A stretch of 64,000 nt of DNA from Gammaproteobacteria bacterium (GTDB taxonomy: Bacteria > Pseudomonadota > Gammaproteobacteria > Pseudomonadales > Pseudohongiellaceae). The stretch is taken from NCBI GenBank assembly GCA_009844085.1, contig VYCF01000071.1, positions 78,886 to 142,885 on the forward strand, given 5' to 3'. The translations under genes were made by a program, and so were the position numbers. Below the pieces are notes generated by a model, which was not told the DNA's origin, did no database searches, and worked only from the letters and a program-made list of their open reading frames with translations. Below, piece by piece: positions 9,525-18,306 of the stretch. Position 1 is the first letter of the stretch; every line of letters starts with the position of its first letter.

Positions 9525-10670
9525 ATGACCAGCAAAGTAAGCAGAAGACAACTGTTGCTCGGCGGCTCGGCGCTGTTCGCCGGAGGCGCCTTGCAGTCGA
9601 TTGCGGGCGGCAAATTCCTGCCCGGCCTCGATTTGATGCCAGGCGCCCATGCGCAGGATGTGATACCCAGGCCGGATTACATCATTCGCATGAGTTCGAA
9701 CGAGAATCCCTGGGGGCCGTCGCGGGTCGCCTTGCGCGCGATCTATAACGCGATCGACGAAGCCAATCTGTACTCCTTCTACGGCAACCCCCTGCCGGCG
9801 CTGATCAGCAGGCAACAGGATATCGGCATCGACCACATCAGCCTCGGCGCGGGTTCGGCGGAACTGCTGAAAGTGGGCGGTCTGCTCGCGGGCATGCGCG
9901 GCGGCTCGATCGTCATTCCCCATCCCACGTTCGAGGATCTGCCGGACTACGCCGAAGCCAATGGCACCGAGGTGATCCGCGTACCCGTGGACGGCGACAT
10001 GAAAACCGACCTGGAAGCCATGGCGAGCGCCATCCGCGCCGACACCAGGCTGGTCTATCTGTGCAATCCCAACAACCCGATTCCCAACGTCATCGAAAAG
10101 AACGCGCTGCGGGATTTCATCCTCGAAATCGCCCGGGACCGCATGGTCTTCCTCGACGAGGCCTACCACGAATTCGTGGACAATCCCGACTACAGCACGA
10201 TGATGGACCTGGTCCGCAACGGCCAGCGTAACCTGATCATCACCCGCACCGCCTCCAAGATTCACGGCCTCGCCGGGCTGCGCGTGGGTTTCGCCTTTTC
10301 CCACCCTGAACTCGCCCGGGAAATCACCAACCGGCAAACGGGTTTGCAAAACATCGTCGGCGTGCGCGCCGCCGAGGCCAGCTACCAGGATGAGGAACAT
10401 TCGAGTTTCGTGTTGCGAACCGCGCGCGAGTCGCTCGACATCGTCGAAGGCTATCTGGATTCGGCCGGAATCAATTACATCAAGTCCAACGCCAATTTCA
10501 GCTTCATCGAAACCGGGCATCCGATCGAGGAAGTCCAGGCCCGTTTCCTGGCGGAAAACATCCAGGTCGGAAGACCGTTCCCCCCATTCACCGACTGGAT
10601 GCGGCTGAGCATGGCGAAACCGGATGAGATGCGCTATTTCGTACAGACGTACCGGAAGCTGTTCGCCTGA
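9525..10670 (+). CDS. Tat-exported class I/II aminotransferase (HisC-like fold)
   Basis: 381 residues. I start at ATG 9525, behind GGAGAG (9515-9520); the open frame continues upstream without support. The N-terminus has a twin-arginine signal (KVSRRQLLLGG, then a hydrophobic stretch and AHAQD cleavage site). The mature part is a PLP enzyme of the histidinol-phosphate aminotransferase group: SSNENPWGPS, the NPNNPI motif, FLDEAYHEF and the PLP-binding Lys in TRTASKIHGLAGLRVGF, with the phosphate/carboxylate Arg near the end in WMRLSMAKP. Similar Tat-signal aminotransferases exist in proteobacteria, but their substrate is unclear. Export of a PLP enzyme is unusual and suggests action on a periplasmic amino compound, perhaps peptide-derived given the dipeptidase upstream. 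Confidence 0.85.
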   Translation: MTSKVSRRQLLLGGSALFAGGALQSIAGGKFLPGLDLMPGAHAQDVIPRPDYIIRMSSNENPWGPSRVALRAIYNAIDEANLYSFYGNPLPALISRQQDIGIDHISLGAGSAELLKVGGLLAGMRGGSIVIPHPTFEDLPDYAEANGTEVIRVPVDGDMKTDLEAMASAIRADTRLVYLCNPNNPIPNVIEKNALRDFILEIARDRMVFLDEAYHEFVDNPDYSTMMDLVRNGQRNLIITRTASKIHGLAGLRVGFAFSHPELAREITNRQTGLQNIVGVRAAEASYQDEEHSSFVLRTARESLDIVEGYLDSAGINYIKSNANFSFIETGHPIEEVQARFLAENIQVGRPFPPFTDWMRLSMAKPDEMRYFVQTYRKLFA

Positions 10671-10713
10671 TCGGAATCGAAAATAACAATATCAGCGAAA
10701 CGGAATCGCGGTC

Positions 10714-11724
10714 TTGAAATACGACACAAGACTGCCGCCATTTCCTGAAGGCTGGTATTTCCTGACCGACCGCAAGACCGTAACGGCCAAAAAGCTGATC
10801 GAACGCACCTGGATGGGTGAGGAAATCGTCATCTGGTGCGATGCCGACGGGAATATCTGTGTGGCCGATGCCTTTTGTCCGCATCTCGGTTCGCATCTCG
10901 GCCCCAGGGCCGGCGGCAAGGTGCGCGACGGCTGCCTGGTTTGTCCCTTCCACGGCTTCGAATTCGACGCTTCAGGAAATTGCGTGGCGACGCCGTTCGC
11001 CCCGCCACCGCCCAATGCGCGGCTGAAGTTGTACGAGATCCGGGAGATCGCCGGCATGATCTTCGCCTGGTGGGGACACGAAGGCAGACCGCCGCAATGG
11101 CATATGCCGGACGTACCCCAGGGCCCGGAATGGTGCGGTATCGGCTACCGGCGCTTCCGCTTCCGCGGACACCCGCAGGAAACCGCCGAGAACTCGGTCG
11201 ATATCGCCCATCTGCGCTATGTCCATGACTACGACAACGTCTATCCGATCGGCGAGGTGGAAGTCGATGGCGCGTATCTGCTCAGCAAATTTCATTTTAC
11301 GCGGAATCGCCGGATCGCAAATATCTGGAAAATGATGAACGACGTCGACGCCGTGACTCATGTCTACGGCGTGGGTTACTCCTTCGTCGAAGTGCATGAA
11401 AACACCATTGAAATGGACCTGCGCCTGTGGGTGCTTGCCACTCCCATCGACGGCAGGGAAATTTATCTTACGCTCGCCTGCCAGGTGCGCGAATTGCGGA
11501 GGCCGAAACGATTTTTCATGGGCGCGCGCTTTCTGCCGCTGCGCTGGCGCGCGCCGGTAATCAACCAGTTCATGCTCACCAACCAGAAGCTCGACGTGGC
11601 GCAGGACGAGAAGATCTGGAGCCGCAAGCGCTACAGGAAACGGCCGGTCCTGAGCCGGTCCGACGGCGAAATCGGGCTCTACCGCCGCTGGTGCCGGCAG
11701 TTTTATCCCGAATCCACGGAATGA
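10714..11724 (+). CDS. Rieske-type non-haem iron oxygenase (sterol/steroid or aromatic oxygenase alpha-like)
   Basis: 336 residues from a TTG start (a weak start; no closer ATG fits). The Rieske [2Fe-2S] site is complete: CPHLGSHLG (CxH) and CLVCPFHG (CxxH). The mononuclear iron site follows as ENSVDIAHLRYVH (D-x2-H-x4-H). The single-chain size and layout fit the group that includes steroid oxygenases such as KshA and Neverland-type cholesterol 7-desaturases and bacterial sterol-demethylating Rieske proteins, but also other hydroxylases. It would need a separate reductase, which is not seen nearby. Its position between a sterol methyltransferase homologue and a P450 makes a sterol or other polycyclic lipid plausible. 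That substrate is inference. Confidence 0.82.
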   Translation: MKYDTRLPPFPEGWYFLTDRKTVTAKKLIERTWMGEEIVIWCDADGNICVADAFCPHLGSHLGPRAGGKVRDGCLVCPFHGFEFDASGNCVATPFAPPPPNARLKLYEIREIAGMIFAWWGHEGRPPQWHMPDVPQGPEWCGIGYRRFRFRGHPQETAENSVDIAHLRYVHDYDNVYPIGEVEVDGAYLLSKFHFTRNRRIANIWKMMNDVDAVTHVYGVGYSFVEVHENTIEMDLRLWVLATPIDGREIYLTLACQVRELRRPKRFFMGARFLPLRWRAPVINQFMLTNQKLDVAQDEKIWSRKRYRKRPVLSRSDGEIGLYRRWCRQFYPESTE

Positions 11725-11884
11725 CGATGAGTACGGCTGCGTCGGCGGGAATGTGCGGATCGGCCCGGAACGGCCGAGAATTTAATGCAAAATACACTAT
11801 ACTTGTTGAGATAAGTTGTCCATGTCGGAACGCCGGACTCAAGAATATCGCTGTCCGGACAGGCGCCAGCAGCGGAGGGATGCC

Positions 11885-13885
11885 ATGCGGCTGACCGAAG
11901 AACTGATTTTACTCATGCTCAATGAGGATACGGGCTATCTGGAAATGGAGCCCGGCTGGGCGTTTTCCTGCGTCATCGCCGGCTCGGTAATCGCCGACCT
12001 CGCGATGGAGAATCGCATCGACACGGATCTCGAAAAGGCCATTCTCATCGACCCAACGCCGGTTGGCGACGATTTGCTCGATCCCACCCTGGATGAATTC
12101 GCCAAAGCGAAGAATACCCATGACGCGCAATACTGGGTGGAGAAGAACACCAGGCGCGCCGACGAAATACTCACGCAAACGCTGCAGCGGCTGGTGAACA
12201 AGAAAGTTCTGAATTACGAAACCGGCGGCTTCTGGTCGCTTACCAAGGAAGTCAAGCGGTCGAAGACCTACCCCGCCAATCTGAAATTGCGCGAGGAAGC
12301 GAGAACGAGAATCCTCAACGTGATCATGGATGAGTCCATTCCGGATCCGCGGGACGCGATACTCATCAACCTTCTGCACAACTGCAATGGCTTTTCGACA
12401 ATCCTGACGCAGGAAGACTATACGGAGAAACTTGAGCACATCGAACTGGTCTGCAAACTGGATCTGGTCGGCCAGGCCATATCGAAGGCGGTCAAGCAGA
12501 GTGTCATCGATCCCAAAATACATGTGAAACTCAAGGCCAACCGCATTCCGAAACTTTCGTTCATGGACATATTGCGGCAACGGGATTTCTGGACAGGGAA
12601 TATCTCCAAGGCGATTTGCGGGGTCTACGAGAAGCACGGTCCCGTTGTCGAAGTGCCAATAAAGGTCCGAAAGAAGCGGCTTGTCGCGCTAATGGGTCCG
12701 AAGGCGAACACCTGGGTGCACAAGCACGGCAGATTCTATATGCGCTCGAAGGACTATATCGAACACTTCGAACGTTCCATGGGCGCCTCGAAATCCCTGC
12801 CGGGCCTCGACGGCCCCGAACACTACAAAATGCGGAAGAGTCTCAGCACGGGATACTCGAGAGCGACTCTCGCCAATCGGCTGCCCGAGTTGATTCATCG
12901 TTGCGACACTTCGATCGGACGCTGGAATCAGGGCGACGTCATTCCAGGCACCAGGACCTTTCAGAACCACATCAGTTCCCAGGTTTCGCACTTTACGATC
13001 GGGATTGACTGCTCCGAATACGTTGACGATCTGCTCGCATACATGCACCGCGCGCTGGTTGTGCATGTACAAGGCGGCTTGCCCAAGCTCATGATGTACA
13101 CGCCGAGAATGATCAAGGCGCGAAAGTCCATCCACCGGATGATCAATGACATACATGCCTCGCATACTCCGGCGCAACGAAAGGGCAAACCGCCGGACCT
13201 GGCGGATTATCTACTGGATCTGCATCGCAATGATCCCATGTTCCTGCCTGAGACCGACCTCAGTTTTCCCATCGCCGCCGCGATGGTGGCCAGCATCTAT
13301 CTCGGCAGCGCTCTGGCATTTTCAATTTATTCCATGGTTCGCGACCCCGCTTTGTACGACAAGGTTTACCAGGAGGCCGAATCCATTTTCGGCAATGGGC
13401 GGCAACCCTCGGATGACGACTTCACGTTCGACAACGCAAGCGTCGCCAATCGGCTCTGGCTTGAATGCCAGCGCGCGTATCCGGTTATACCCTGGCAACT
13501 CAGGACAACGATGAATTCCTGCATCGTCGAAGGGTACAAGATTCCGGCCAACACGATGATCCTGTTATGCCAGACGGCTTCCCATTACCTCGATAGTCTC
13601 TATAAGGATCCTTCGAAGTTCGATATCGACCGTTATCTCCCGGACAGGGAAGAGCATATGGCTCCCGGCGCGTACGCTCCTTACGGCCTGGGAACCCATA
13701 CCTGTCTGGGACATCGCTGGGTAGACCTGCAGATGACGGTGAACATATTGATGATCGCCCACCGCCTGAAACTGGAAATCGCGCCCGCTGATTACCGTCT
13801 GGGCATTAATCCGTTTCCCACATGCGCCCCGAACCGCAAACTCAAGTTCAAGGTTGTCGAGGTCAGGAATTCGGCCGAAGGGTAA
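11885..13885 (+). CDS. GPP34 (Golgi phosphoprotein 3-like) domain fused to cytochrome P450
   Basis: 666 residues from ATG 11885, which has a good ribosome binding site (GGAGGG, about 11874-11880). Residues 1 to about 215 look like a GPP34/GOLPH3 domain (MRLTEELILLMLNEDTGYL, then a Gly/Ala-rich hydrophobic helix, AGSVIADLAMENRI). GOLPH3/Vps74 proteins bind phosphoinositide-containing membranes. Residues from about 235 form a P450: K-helix ExxR in LECQR and haem-ligand Cys607 in YGLGTHTCLG. The I-helix where CYP51 has GxHTS reads IYLGSALAFS here, so the usual acid/alcohol proton-relay pair is missing. The fusion suggests a monooxygenase or isomerase held at the membrane next to a lipid substrate. 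Fold calls are by pattern only; the P450 call is firm, the GPP34 call good. Confidence 0.85.
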   Translation: MRLTEELILLMLNEDTGYLEMEPGWAFSCVIAGSVIADLAMENRIDTDLEKAILIDPTPVGDDLLDPTLDEFAKAKNTHDAQYWVEKNTRRADEILTQTLQRLVNKKVLNYETGGFWSLTKEVKRSKTYPANLKLREEARTRILNVIMDESIPDPRDAILINLLHNCNGFSTILTQEDYTEKLEHIELVCKLDLVGQAISKAVKQSVIDPKIHVKLKANRIPKLSFMDILRQRDFWTGNISKAICGVYEKHGPVVEVPIKVRKKRLVALMGPKANTWVHKHGRFYMRSKDYIEHFERSMGASKSLPGLDGPEHYKMRKSLSTGYSRATLANRLPELIHRCDTSIGRWNQGDVIPGTRTFQNHISSQVSHFTIGIDCSEYVDDLLAYMHRALVVHVQGGLPKLMMYTPRMIKARKSIHRMINDIHASHTPAQRKGKPPDLADYLLDLHRNDPMFLPETDLSFPIAAAMVASIYLGSALAFSIYSMVRDPALYDKVYQEAESIFGNGRQPSDDDFTFDNASVANRLWLECQRAYPVIPWQLRTTMNSCIVEGYKIPANTMILLCQTASHYLDSLYKDPSKFDIDRYLPDREEHMAPGAYAPYGLGTHTCLGHRWVDLQMTVNILMIAHRLKLEIAPADYRLGINPFPTCAPNRKLKFKVVEVRNSAEG

Positions 13886-13900
13886 CGGGCCGCGGCCTGT

Positions 13901-16900
13901 TCAGATCGCAGCGGCCACCCGCCGCGGCCGGATCAGATTCAGGTGCATGGTCGAAATCGCCGGCACCACCAGCATCAGGACGAAGGTAGTGATCAGGATG
14001 CCTATGCCGAGGGAGGCGGCGAAAGGCATCATGAACTGGGCCTGGATCGAGCGGTCGAGAATCAGCGGCGTGAAGCCCATAAACGTCGTTACCGAAGTCA
14101 GCAGAATCGGCCGGAATCGCCCCTTGGCGCCTTCGATCACCGCATTGCGCGCAGGCATTCCGTCCCGCAACTTCTGATCGATGAGGTCGACCATTACCAG
14201 CGAGTCGTTGACGATTACGCCGCTGAGTCCCAGGACCCCCATGATCGTGGTTGCGCTGACCGGCACCTGCAATATGAAATGTCCGATCATCACCCCGATC
14301 AGGCCGAAGGGAATGATCGACATGATGATGAAAGGCTTGGTGTAGGAGCGCAACGGAATCGCGAGCAAGGCGAAGATCAGCAACATGGCCAGCGCGAAAC
14401 CGCGAAACAGCGAGCCGAGCGAATCGGCCTGCACTTGTTGCTCGCCGCCGAGGATATAGCTCAACTCCGGGTCTTCCTCCATGAGATTCGCCAGAATCGT
14501 ACCGGTGAGTATGCCGTTGGCTTCTCCCGCCGAGATTACATCGATGTCGATATCACCGGCGACTGTGACGACGCGTTGCTCGTCCCGGCGCGAGATCGCC
14601 GGCGGGGAATTGCCCGAATTCATCGAAGCGACCTGCCGCAGGGGAACCTCGGCGCCCGAAGGCGTGCGGACAATGTATTCCTCGATATCGGTAATCGCAT
14701 TGCGCTCCGCCTCGGGCAATCGGGCGTAAACGCGAACCTCTTCTCCGCCGCGTTGTACGCGCAAGGCCTCGGCGCCGAAAAACGCGGCCCGTGCCTGCAA
14801 GGCAAGATCCTGAAGATTCAGACCGAAGGTGCGAGCTTCAGGCCGCAATTCCAATTGCATTTCGCGCACGCCTGGAGTGTGATCGGAGCGTATGTCGAAT
14901 ACGCCTTCGATATTGCGCAAGCTGGCGACTACGGATTCCGCATGTTCGACAAGCCGCTCGGGATCCGGATGCGACAATATCGCTTCTATGGGATTGCCGA
15001 GATCGATTATGTCGCCGCTGAAAACGACCCCGCGCACATGAGGAAGAATGCCGACTTCGTCGCGCCAGGCCTGTGCGATTTCCGTGGTGGTGATGCCCCT
15101 GTCCTGAGCGCTGATCAACTTGAATTCCACGGTCGCGAGATTGGCTTCCGGATTCAGACTGGGTTGAGACGCCAGACCGCCGCCGGGTATCCGCGGCCGC
15201 TGGCCGACTACGACGATGCCTCCGTCGAGCAAATCCGGAGATCCGTCCGGCTGTTCGGCCGAGAGTCGTTCGATAACTTGCAGACCCGAGGCTTCCAGTT
15301 CCCTTGCGACTTCCCAGGTTCGCGCGGCCGTGGTTCCGTCGGGCATTTCCAGCGAGGCGGTGACGAAATCGCCTTCCACAACATCGGCGAAAAGGACCGC
15401 GATCAGGCCCGCGGGCAGCAGCGAGACGCTGACAATGAGAGCGCCGACGGCGCCGGCGACTACCACCAGCGGCTGGGCGGTGGTGAATTTGAGCCCCCGG
15501 TCGAGCGGCCCTTCGACGAAGGCTTGCAGTCCCCGGTCCACCATACCCTGGACGTCGGCGAAAAACCGGTCGACCACATTGGTTGGACGCCAGTCCGGAC
15601 CCGGCAGATGCGACAGGTGGGCGGGCAATATGAACAGTGATTCCACGAGGGAGATCACCAGCATGCCGATGACGATGATCGGCAGTGCCCGCCAGATATC
15701 GCCGATCCCGCCTGGAATGAAAAGCAGGGGAATGAATGCCGCGATCGAGGTCAGTACGGCGAAGGTCAGGGGAATCTTGATTCTGCGCGTTCCGCGAATC
15801 GCCGCGGCTACGCCGGGCAATCCCTGCTTGCGTTCCTTGTAGATACTGTCCGCCGTCACGATGGCGTCGTCGACGATGATGCCGATCGCCAGCACGAAGA
15901 CAAACAGGGAAACCGTGTTGATGCTGACATCGAACAGCAACATGACAGCGAGCGCGCCGACAAAGGCCGTGGCCAGGCCCACGGTCACCCAGATCGCCAG
16001 CCTGATCTGCAGGAACAGCGCCAGCGCGAAGAATACCAGCAGTAATCCGAGGGAGCCGTTCTTCAGCAACAAGGCTGCACGTTCGGAATAATCCGTCGAT
16101 TCGTCGTTCCAGATGTCGATGCCGACGCCTTCGGGCAGGGAGGGTTCGATCGTTCCAGCGAGTTGTTCATACACCGCCGTGGCGACATTCATTATCTGTT
16201 CGCTTTCGGAACGGTAGATCTCTATGAAAACCGCCGGTTGATTCCTGTGCCGGACGATGATGTCCACCTCCTGAAACTCGTCGCGGACCGTGGCGATATC
16301 GCCGAGCCGCAACACGGTTCCATCGTCCTGGGCCACGACCACGATGTCCTCGAATTCCTGTTGCACATAGCGCTGACCCAGGGTCCGCACGCGCACCTGG
16401 GCCTCTGAGGTATCGATGCTTCCGGCGGAAAGGTCCAGCGAATTGGCGCGAACGATATTCGCGATATCGTCCAGGGTAAGGCCGAGAGCGCGCAGCCGCT
16501 GACCCGGAACTTCGATGGAAATTTCGTATTCGCGTACGCCGCTGACTTCCGCCAGGGAGACTTCGGGCAAGGCGGTGAACTCGTCTTCGATCTGATGGGC
16601 CAATTCCTTCAGCGATCGCTCGGCCATGTCGCCGTAGAGAATCAAGCGGATAATGCTATGACCGCTGGTCATCTCGCGAATTTCCGGCCGCTCGGCGCCG
16701 GTCGGAAAAGTCTGGATTCTGGCCACCGCCGATTCCACGTCGTTGAGCGCCTGGGCCATATCGACGCCGGAATTCATTTCCACGCGCACGGAAGCGATTC
16801 CCGGCGCGGCCACCGACCGTACCGTATTGACGTCTTCCAGACCGCTGACCTGGTCCTCGATCTTGATGACAATGGACTCTTCGATTTCTTCCGGGTTCGC

Positions 16901-17092
16901 GCCCGGATAGGCCATGGAGACTTCGACGGTATAAAAGTTTATGGCCGACCAGGCTTCCCGTTCGAGACCGGTCAGGGAGACGAGCCCGGCGGCGAGGATC
17001 GCCAGCATGAGCAGATTGGCGGCAACGCCGTTGCTCGCCATATAGGCGATGGGGCCCGGCGGTTCTCCCTGGTAAGGATCGCCGCCGTTCAT
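13901..17092 (-). CDS. RND-family efflux pump, inner-membrane permease
   Basis: 1063 residues of the AcrB/MexB-like hydrophobe-amphiphile efflux family. An N-terminal membrane helix is followed by a large periplasmic porter domain (YPGANPEEIEESI near residue 64), a block of helices at about 340-530 containing the proton-relay segment (IGIIVDDAIVTADSI), a second porter domain and a C-terminal helix block (GLSGVIVNDSLVMVDLI). It exports small hydrophobic or amphiphilic compounds using the proton gradient. The start overlaps the stop of the adaptor gene by one base (TAATG), so the two are translationally coupled. The real substrate range cannot be read from the sequence. Confidence 0.92.
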   Translation of the reverse strand: MNGGDPYQGEPPGPIAYMASNGVAANLLMLAILAAGLVSLTGLEREAWSAINFYTVEVSMAYPGANPEEIEESIVIKIEDQVSGLEDVNTVRSVAAPGIASVRVEMNSGVDMAQALNDVESAVARIQTFPTGAERPEIREMTSGHSIIRLILYGDMAERSLKELAHQIEDEFTALPEVSLAEVSGVREYEISIEVPGQRLRALGLTLDDIANIVRANSLDLSAGSIDTSEAQVRVRTLGQRYVQQEFEDIVVVAQDDGTVLRLGDIATVRDEFQEVDIIVRHRNQPAVFIEIYRSESEQIMNVATAVYEQLAGTIEPSLPEGVGIDIWNDESTDYSERAALLLKNGSLGLLLVFFALALFLQIRLAIWVTVGLATAFVGALAVMLLFDVSINTVSLFVFVLAIGIIVDDAIVTADSIYKERKQGLPGVAAAIRGTRRIKIPLTFAVLTSIAAFIPLLFIPGGIGDIWRALPIIVIGMLVISLVESLFILPAHLSHLPGPDWRPTNVVDRFFADVQGMVDRGLQAFVEGPLDRGLKFTTAQPLVVVAGAVGALIVSVSLLPAGLIAVLFADVVEGDFVTASLEMPDGTTAARTWEVARELEASGLQVIERLSAEQPDGSPDLLDGGIVVVGQRPRIPGGGLASQPSLNPEANLATVEFKLISAQDRGITTTEIAQAWRDEVGILPHVRGVVFSGDIIDLGNPIEAILSHPDPERLVEHAESVVASLRNIEGVFDIRSDHTPGVREMQLELRPEARTFGLNLQDLALQARAAFFGAEALRVQRGGEEVRVYARLPEAERNAITDIEEYIVRTPSGAEVPLRQVASMNSGNSPPAISRRDEQRVVTVAGDIDIDVISAGEANGILTGTILANLMEEDPELSYILGGEQQVQADSLGSLFRGFALAMLLIFALLAIPLRSYTKPFIIMSIIPFGLIGVMIGHFILQVPVSATTIMGVLGLSGVIVNDSLVMVDLIDQKLRDGMPARNAVIEGAKGRFRPILLTSVTTFMGFTPLILDRSIQAQFMMPFAASLGIGILITTFVLMLVVPAISTMHLNLIRPRRVAAAI

Positions 17093-18306
17093 TACAGCGG
17101 TTCGGCCTCGGTCAGCACGCGCATCCCATCGATGGCGAATTGCAGGCCGCCGGTAATCACCGGCTGGCCGGGCTGCAGGGAACCGGTGACGTAAGCTTCA
17201 TCGTCGGCGCGCTGGAAAATCCGAACGGGAACAATGCTTATCGTGCCGCCGCCGTTCACCGCCCAGACTTCGTTGCCGGCTTGCAGCGCCGCGCGTGGAA
17301 TCCGGTAAATGTTTGCCATGGCGACGCCTTCGATTTCGACATCGACGTATTCGCCGACGAGCAAGGGGGGATTGCCGCCGGCCGCCGGGCCGTTGACCGG
17401 AGACCCCGCGGTGAAGGGCTCCGGTACGCGTATGACGACGTCAACGGTCCTGGTTTGCGAATCGACCGAAGCTTCGGCCCGGTCCACATAGCCGTTCCAG
17501 ACGAAGCTCTGTTCCCCGTATTCGGCGATTACGCGTACAGCCACCTGTTGCGAGTCGTCTCCCGCGCGAAGTTCCCAAAGTCCGGGAATCAGGGCGGCGT
17601 CGCTGTCGGGCAGGGCTACCAGGATTTCCGCCGCATCCGCCGCAAACAGGCTTCCGACCACTTGTCCGGGCGCCACGATCTGGCCGGCATCGACAGACTC
17701 CGCGCGCACAAAGCCATCGAAAGGGGCCGTGATCACGGTCCGCGACAAGGCCAGCCGGGCTTCGGCGAGCCGGGCCTCGGCGCGCCTGAGCGCGGCCTCG
17801 GCGGCCTGCAATTGAGGCTGCCGCAAGGTTAGCAGACCAGGTTCCGCGAGCGCATCGCCGATTTGCCGCCGGGAGAAACTCTCGTATTCGGCCGCCGCGA
17901 TCTCGGCCCGCTCCTCCGCTTCGAGCATGGCCACCTGGCTTGCCGCCAGATCGGCCATGGCGAATTCGACCCGATAGCGGTAATCCTCTTCTTCGATTTC
18001 GAACAGCGTCTGCCCCGCTTCCACCCGGCCGCCGCTCACAAACGCGGGGTTTACGCTTTCAACCTTGCCGCCCACTTGCGGCGCGATATTGACTTCCTCG
18101 GCTGGCCGCACGGTCCCCGAGCCGAATACGGGAATGGCGCCAGGCGCTGAAGTCACCGTGCCGGTCAGGACAAAAGGTATCTGAGGCGGAAGTTCGCGGC
18201 TTTCCGGTTCCGGCGCAAGCGAAATCAGTAACATCGCCAAGGCCCCCGATGCGGCGACGATGACTATGGCGGCTAAAAATCCGGTAATTCTGCCCATGGC
18301 GTTCAC
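17092..18306 (-). CDS. RND efflux periplasmic adaptor (membrane fusion protein, HlyD/AcrA-like)
   Basis: 404 residues with one N-terminal membrane helix (FLAAIVIVAASGALAMLLIS) and then the adaptor order: lipoyl half-motif (VNIAPQVGGKVESV), a long alpha-helical hairpin (about 120-190, rich in Ala, Glu and Arg), the second lipoyl half (VITAPFDGFVRAE), beta-barrel and membrane-proximal domains. It links the inner-membrane pump to the outer-membrane channel. The gene overlaps the outer-membrane factor gene by four bases (ATGA) and the pump by one, giving a tight three-gene operon. Confidence 0.92.
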   Translation of the reverse strand: MNAMGRITGFLAAIVIVAASGALAMLLISLAPEPESRELPPQIPFVLTGTVTSAPGAIPVFGSGTVRPAEEVNIAPQVGGKVESVNPAFVSGGRVEAGQTLFEIEEEDYRYRVEFAMADLAASQVAMLEAEERAEIAAAEYESFSRRQIGDALAEPGLLTLRQPQLQAAEAALRRAEARLAEARLALSRTVITAPFDGFVRAESVDAGQIVAPGQVVGSLFAADAAEILVALPDSDAALIPGLWELRAGDDSQQVAVRVIAEYGEQSFVWNGYVDRAEASVDSQTRTVDVVIRVPEPFTAGSPVNGPAAGGNPPLLVGEYVDVEIEGVAMANIYRIPRAALQAGNEVWAVNGGGTISIVPVRIFQRADDEAYVTGSLQPGQPVITGGLQFAIDGMRVLTEAEPL

